17,572 nucleotides of DNA from Holophagaceae bacterium UBA1801 (GTDB lineage Bacteria; Acidobacteriota; Holophagae; Holophagales; Holophagaceae). The DNA lies in the NCBI GenBank assembly GCA_002319925.1, contig DCFP01000089.1, forward strand, positions 1 through 17,572, given 5' to 3'. The translations under genes were made by a program, and so were the position numbers. Positions 13,893 to 17,572 of this stretch are shown piece after piece (position 1 is the stretch's first letter; each line of letters begins with the position of its first letter). Below the pieces are notes generated by a model that searched no databases, had not been told where the DNA came from, and was given only the letters and a program-made list of their open reading frames with translations.

Positions 13893-14741
13893 CTATCTCC
13901 GCAAGGCGTCCAGGCAGAGGAAGGGCACGTCCAGGTGCAGGCCGCCCCGCTCCAAGGCTAAACGGTTGAGACGTCCCTCCAGGAAGGCGAAGAACTCCGG
14001 GGCCTGGTCCTTGGGAAGGATGGACATCCAGGGTGGCAGGAAGGCCAGATGGATGAACCAGTGCTGGAATAGCGCAGTGCCGTTCAAGAAGGACCACGTG
14101 AAGGATTCCTCCCGTACCTTGCGCACATCGAATCCAGCCTTGTCGATGAGCTCCCGCCACTCCGCGCTGGTCTTCCGCTTTGACTGGATATGGCGATGCA
14201 AAGCTTCGATTTCCGCCTTCATCCCCCGATCCTCGAGGAGCATTTCGAACATCTCGTAGAAGAGCGAGAAGGTCTTGGGAAGGTTCGCCGTCATCACGAG
14301 CTGGGCTCGGGGCTTGGCGACGCGAGCGCATTCATTCAAAACCTGGTCCACATCCCGCACATTGTTCAACCCGTTGTTGGAGACGATGAGATCGAAGCTC
14401 TGATGCTCAAAGGGCATGGCTTCCGCCTCTCCCTGCAACAGCCGCACATTCGTAATGCCGCGCAGAGAGGCTTTGGCCTCCGAACGCTCGATGGCGGGTT
14501 TCCAAGGATCCAGCCCGGTAACTTCACCCCGTGGTCCAAGGCGCGAAGCCAGCTCCAGCATGGGAAAGCCAAAACCGCAGCCCAGGTCCAGGACCTTCAT
14601 GCCGGGCAGGAGCTTGACCATTTCAAGCAAGGCCAGTCCGAAGGGCGCAGACCAGAGCGGTAGCTCATCGGTGGCCGCGACAACTTGCGGTTCCCCGGAT
14701 TCAAAACGCGATCGGAATAGTTCTTGGTGGCTGGAATTCAT
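13893..14741 (-). CDS. Class I SAM-dependent methyltransferase
   Basis: A 282-residue protein with the classical Rossmann methyltransferase motifs: V-L-D-L-G-C-G-F-G-F (50-59) binds SAM, an acidic T-G-L-D-P-W follows, then E-A-M-P-F-E-H-Q-S-F-D-L-I-V-S-N-N for motif II/III. It resembles UbiE/Methyltransf_11 proteins. The second half (with W-S-F-L-N-G-T-A-L-F and H-W-F-I-H-L-A-F-L-P-P-W) is less general and probably sets the substrate, which I cannot name. ATG 14741 has GAGG seven bases upstream; a GTG four codons earlier has no such site. It follows the Asd-like gene by eight bases and precedes the ferredoxin by five, so the three are co-transcribed. Confidence 0.88.
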   Translation of the reverse strand: MNSSHQELFRSRFESGEPQVVAATDELPLWSAPFGLALLEMVKLLPGMKVLDLGCGFGFPMLELASRLGPRGEVTGLDPWKPAIERSEAKASLRGITNVRLLQGEAEAMPFEHQSFDLIVSNNGLNNVRDVDQVLNECARVAKPRAQLVMTANLPKTFSLFYEMFEMLLEDRGMKAEIEALHRHIQSKRKTSAEWRELIDKAGFDVRKVREESFTWSFLNGTALFQHWFIHLAFLPPWMSILPKDQAPEFFAFLEGRLNRLALERGGLHLDVPFLCLDALRR

Positions 14742-14749
14742 GAGAAGCC

Positions 14750-15568
14750 TCACAGCCCCAGGATGCGCAGCGTGGGCTGCAGCGTGCCCCAGAGAATGGG
14801 ATCATAGCCGAGGGTCAGTACGCCAGAGCGCCCATCGGAGCCCAGAGCAAGATGGGCCAGCAGATTCGCGCTCACGGCCACGTCGCGGCTGCTGGGGGGC
14901 TGCTCCGCCCACTGGACCCCAGCCGGAGCGGCTTTCCGCGTGAGCGCATTTCCTTCGCTGGAGCCCAGGTGGAGGATCAACAGGTCGCCATGGAAAGATG
15001 GGACCCGAACCTCGATCATGTTCCCGCGCGGAGTCTGGGGCACCAATTCGAAGGCGGCGCGATAGCCGAGCTTTTCCATGGGCGGTTCCTCGCCGTTGAG
15101 GACGGCCAGGGTCTGCTCCATGAGGCCATCCAGCCCCCGGTCACCCAGATAGGCCACCGACCGCAGATGGGTTCCGGCGACATTTCCCAGACCGTCAACC
15201 AGGCTGGGCAATAGCGCCAGCACTTGATCCAGGGCTGGCCGGCCCTTGAAAGCCTTGGCCTGCTTGGGCCAAGCACCAGCAAGGGGAAGTGGATCCAACT
15301 TTGGGTCTGCATTGAAGCGGAGGTCCAGCACCCCCCCAGGGAATCCTGCTAGCAGGTCTTCGCGCTGGGGTGTATCCGCCAGGATCACGGTATCCAGGCC
15401 TTCCAGCAGCACAGGCTCCGGGGCGAACACCACGAGATCGCCTTCCTCCTCGTCCCTGGACAGGGGGCCTGTGGCCAAGGGCAGCACAGAACAATCACGG
15501 GATTCCAGACATTGGACAAGTTCGCGGCCCAGCAGGGTCTGGGCGCCTACGACGGCAAGTTTCAGCAT
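14750..15568 (-). CDS. Aspartate-semialdehyde dehydrogenase-like protein lacking catalytic cysteine
   Basis: A 272-residue protein that resembles aspartate-semialdehyde dehydrogenase (Asd). It opens with the Rossmann strand L-A-V-V-G-A-Q-T-L-L-G-R-E-L-V (4-18), where the family has G-A-T-G-x-x-G. Later, R-S-V-A-Y-L-G-D-R-G-L-D-G-L-M-E-Q-T matches the Asd dimerisation segment. The only cysteines are Cys20 and Cys26 at the N-terminus, so the active-site cysteine expected near the middle is absent and the chain is about 60 residues short. This is like the non-catalytic E. coli Usg protein. It may be a structural or regulatory paralogue; its role is unknown. I start at ATG 15568; a GTG at 15583 is possible. 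It lies 18 bases after the purB stop. Confidence 0.7.
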   Translation of the reverse strand: MLKLAVVGAQTLLGRELVQCLESRDCSVLPLATGPLSRDEEEGDLVVFAPEPVLLEGLDTVILADTPQREDLLAGFPGGVLDLRFNADPKLDPLPLAGAWPKQAKAFKGRPALDQVLALLPSLVDGLGNVAGTHLRSVAYLGDRGLDGLMEQTLAVLNGEEPPMEKLGYRAAFELVPQTPRGNMIEVRVPSFHGDLLILHLGSSEGNALTRKAAPAGVQWAEQPPSSRDVAVSANLLAHLALGSDGRSGVLTLGYDPILWGTLQPTLRILGL

Positions 15569-15586
15569 CGATTCACCACTCACAGT

Positions 15587-17038
15587 TCAAACGCGGATTT
15601 CCGCCGCTTCGGCGGCGCGATGGTCCTTCAAGGCATTAGCCACTTCCTTGCCGAGGAATTGCTTCACCTGATCCGCCGCCCGGCCCGTGAAGCGGGTGGG
15701 ACCCAGCAAGGCCAGCAATTCGGCTTCGTTCATGTTCCAGGCGGGATCCGCGGCCAGAAGGGCGAGCAGCTCGTTCCCCTTCCCCTCCTGCTTGATGCGG
15801 CGGCCAGCCTCCATGGAAGCTACACGGAAGTGCTCGTGGAGATCCTGGCGGTCCCCGCCCCGTTTGACGCCCTCCATGAGCATGACCTCGGCGGCCATGA
15901 AGGGCAGCTCACTCATGAGCCGGGCCTCGATCATTTTCGGGTTCACCACCAAGCCCGAGGCCACGTTCTTGTAAAGCACGAGGATGGCGTCGACCGCGAG
16001 CAGGCCCTGGGAAATGGTCAACCGGCGATGGGCGCTGTCGTCCAGGGTACGTTCCATCCACTGGGTGGCCGTAGTCTGGTAGCTGCTGGGCATGAGGCCG
16101 AGGGTGAACCGGGCCAGGGAATTGATCCGCTCGCTGCGCATGGGGTTGCGCTTGTACGGCATGGCGGAGGAACCGATCTGCTTCTTCTCGAAAGGCTCTT
16201 CCACTTCCTTCAGGTGCTGGAGCAGACGCAGGTCGCAGGCGAACTTGGAGGCGCTGGCGGCGATGCCGCAGAGCACCTGGCCGATGCGGTCCTCCAGTTT
16301 CCGCGTGGAAGTCTGCCCGCTCACGGGGATGGCCGGGTAGCCAACCTTCTCGCAGAAACGATGTTCCAGCTCTTCCACCTTGCCACTGTCGCCTTCGAAC
16401 AACTCCAGGAAGCTGGCCTGGGTCCCCGTGACGCCTTTCACGCCTCGCACCGGTGTCGTGCGGATGACGTGATCCAGATCCTCCAGATCCAGGAGCAGAT
16501 CCTGGAGCCAGAGGCAGGCCCGTTTGCCCACGGTGGTGGGCTGGGCGGGCTGGAAGTGGGTGAAGCCCAGGCAGGGCTGATCCTTCCATTCCTCCGCAAA
16601 CATTGAAAGGGCCGCGATGATGTCCTGGAGCCGGGAGCGGAGGAGTTTCAGAGCCTCCTGGCAGATGAGCAGGTCGCCGTTGTCCGTGGCGAAGCAGCTC
16701 GTGGCCCCGAGGTGGATGATGGGCCGGGCCTTGGGCGCGATATCCCCCCAGGCGTAGATGGCAGCCATGACGTCGTGGCGCAGGGCGGCCTCGTGGTGGG
16801 CGATGGCCTCCAGGCTCACATCATCCTGGGTGGCCTTCAGTTCCTCGATCTGTTCCTGGGTGATGGGCAGGCCCAGTTCCCTTTCCGATTCCGCCAGGGC
16901 GATCCAGAGGCGCCGCCAAACCCTCATCCGATAGAGGGGTGATAACAGCCGCACCATGGCCTTGGAGGCATAGCGGCTGGAGAGCGGGTGCTCGAAGTGC
17001 TCAAGTTCTGGCAAATCATAGGGGGGAAGGATCGGCAT
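15587..17038 (-). CDS. purB: Adenylosuccinate lyase, long (eukaryote-like) form
   Basis: A 483-residue adenylosuccinate lyase, which removes fumarate from SAICAR and from adenylosuccinate in purine synthesis. The superfamily signature G-S-S-A-M-P-Y-K-R-N-P is at 289-299 and places the catalytic serine in a mobile loop; His161 in L-G-F-T-H-F-Q-P-A-Q is the general acid region. Length and many blocks (R-H-D-V-M-A, I-I-H-L-G-A-T-S-C, R-G-V-K-G-x-T-G-T-Q-A-S-F-L, W-x-E-R-T-L-D-D-S-A) match the human enzyme (484 residues) far better than the 430-456-residue forms of E. coli or Bacillus. I start at ATG 17038, with AGGAA about seven bases upstream; the frame is open to 17125 through a parS-like site. 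It heads a minus-strand run of four genes. Confidence 0.96.
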   Translation of the reverse strand: MPILPPYDLPELEHFEHPLSSRYASKAMVRLLSPLYRMRVWRRLWIALAESERELGLPITQEQIEELKATQDDVSLEAIAHHEAALRHDVMAAIYAWGDIAPKARPIIHLGATSCFATDNGDLLICQEALKLLRSRLQDIIAALSMFAEEWKDQPCLGFTHFQPAQPTTVGKRACLWLQDLLLDLEDLDHVIRTTPVRGVKGVTGTQASFLELFEGDSGKVEELEHRFCEKVGYPAIPVSGQTSTRKLEDRIGQVLCGIAASASKFACDLRLLQHLKEVEEPFEKKQIGSSAMPYKRNPMRSERINSLARFTLGLMPSSYQTTATQWMERTLDDSAHRRLTISQGLLAVDAILVLYKNVASGLVVNPKMIEARLMSELPFMAAEVMLMEGVKRGGDRQDLHEHFRVASMEAGRRIKQEGKGNELLALLAADPAWNMNEAELLALLGPTRFTGRAADQVKQFLGKEVANALKDHRAAEAAEIRV

Positions 17039-17093
17039 GGTCGATTTCCTGGAGATCTCCAGTTTGGCAGATCCCGTGCGGATCCACGTCTCA

Positions 17094-17109
17094 TGTTCCA
17101 TGTGGAACA
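17094..17109. other. parS-like palindrome (candidate ParB binding site)
   Basis: TGTTCCATGTGGAACA is a 16-base palindrome with perfect 7-base arms around TG. The bacterial parS consensus is TGTTTCACGTGAAACA, and variants with TGTTCC and GGAACA arms occur in proteobacteria. Against the TGTTCCACGTGGAACA variant only one central base differs (C to T at 17101). It lies 56 bases upstream of the purB start. The 251-base purB/glyA gap holds little else besides the inverted repeat at 17201. Confidence 0.5.
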
Positions 17110-17200
17110 GGAATCGGGCTGACAACCCGCAAGACGTAACCCGAAATCCCTTTCCGGTGCCATCCCGTGCAGGGACCTTGGAATATCAGCACACAATCTG

Positions 17201-17217
17201 AACGAAAAACATTCGTT
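17201..17217. promoter_or_regulatory. Inverted repeat in the purB-glyA intergenic region
   Basis: AACGAA (17201-17206) and TTCGTT (17212-17217) are exact complements around five bases. A second pair, CGTTG (17214-17218) and CAACG (17234-17238), overlaps it. The cluster is AT-rich against its GC-rich surroundings and lies 50-90 bases upstream of glyA, a plausible operator or promoter zone. No convincing -35/-10 pair was found on either strand. Confidence 0.25.
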
Positions 17218-17289
17218 GATGTTGCAATATGTCCAACGTCACACGGCAAGTCGTGAGATGATGCTGACCAATTCTTATCGAGGTGTCCC

Positions 17290-17572
17290 ATGCCCATGTA
17301 CGAAACACTTCGCAATGCCGATCCGGCGGTCTTCCAGGCCCTGGATCTGGAGGTGCAGCGCCAGCGCCACCACCTGGAGCTCATCGCCTCGGAGAACTAC
17401 GTCTCCCGGCCGGTCATGGAGGTCATGGGCAGTCACTTCACCAACAAATACGCCGAGGGCTACCCCGGCCGACGCTACTACGGCGGCTGCGTGAACGTGG
17501 ACACCATCGAGGACCTGGGCCGCGCCCGCGCCAAGGAACTCTTTGGTGCCGAGCACGCCAACGTCCAGCCCC
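17290..17572 (+). CDS. glyA: Serine hydroxymethyltransferase, N-terminal part (cut by window edge)
   Basis: The first 94 residues of serine hydroxymethyltransferase, the PLP enzyme that interconverts serine and glycine and loads one-carbon units on tetrahydrofolate. Diagnostic blocks are L-E-L-I-A-S-E-N-Y-V-S (29-39), T-N-K-Y-A-E-G-Y-P-G-R-R-Y-Y-G-G-C (51-67) and A-K-E-L-F-G-A (81-87). The PLP lysine lies beyond the window. ATG 17290 has GAGGTG five bases upstream; a second Met two codons on is a less likely start. The gene is divergent from purB, and both products serve purine synthesis, since glyA supplies glycine and the one-carbon units. Confidence 0.97.
   Translation, partial: MPMYETLRNADPAVFQALDLEVQRQRHHLELIASENYVSRPVMEVMGSHFTNKYAEGYPGRRYYGGCVNVDTIEDLGRARAKELFGAEHANVQP

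Noticed and set aside
15512..16606. 364-codon plus-strand open frame opposite purB
   Set aside because: No domain; the purB product on the other strand is unmistakable over the same bases.
17039..17125. 29-codon N-terminal extension of purB
   Set aside because: It crosses the parS-like palindrome, lacks a ribosome-binding site, and the shorter start has AGGAA at proper spacing and matches family length.

Overview
The window is a GC-rich bacterial chromosome segment with tightly packed genes and no mobile element, tRNA, rRNA or CRISPR array. A split ATP synthase F0 cluster, an Oar-type TonB-dependent receptor with an N-terminal carboxypeptidase-like domain, a tungsten aldehyde:ferredoxin oxidoreductase tail, a succinate/acetate CoA-transferase and a four-cluster ferredoxin suggest a Gram-negative anaerobe or facultative anaerobe. 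Acidobacteriota of the Holophaga/Geothrix type is my best guess. This is an inference from gene content, not a database result.

Layout. 1-610 (+): the 3' end of an aldehyde:ferredoxin oxidoreductase gene, a MoaD/ThiS-like sulfur carrier, and a perfect 13-bp hairpin between convergent genes. 612-2207 (-): an AraC-type regulator followed by an exported alpha/beta hydrolase. 2266-4096 (+): atpZ-atpI-atpB-atpE, closed by a strong intrinsic terminator; the remaining ATP synthase genes do not follow. 4112-6828 (+): a three-gene signalling block. It encodes a divergent protein that keeps most RelA/SpoT synthetase active-site positions, a STAS anti-sigma antagonist whose start overlaps the preceding stop, and a REC-PP2C (RsbU-like) phosphatase. 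6836-9724 (-): a 962-residue Oar-type receptor. 9800-11506 (+): a SpoU/TrmH RNA methyltransferase and an RMD1/DUF155 membrane protein. 11513-11597: a small repeat element with terminal inverted repeats. 11607-13106 (-): CoA-transferase. 13258-17038 (-): a compact run purB, then an Asd-like protein without catalytic cysteine, a SAM methyltransferase, and a NapG-like ferredoxin. 17290-end (+): the start of glyA. The purB/glyA intergenic region carries a near-consensus parS (ParB site) palindrome.

How they work together. The F0 genes encode the membrane proton channel and c-ring. The neighbouring signalling block looks like a stress-response module that may link a phosphorelay or partner switch (REC-PP2C acting on STAS) with nucleotide second-messenger chemistry. 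The latter is the most novel-looking item here. purB and glyA are divergently transcribed and both serve purine and one-carbon metabolism. The AOR tail and MoaD-like protein probably form a tungstopterin enzyme operon. The remaining genes are ordinary housekeeping or accessory functions.
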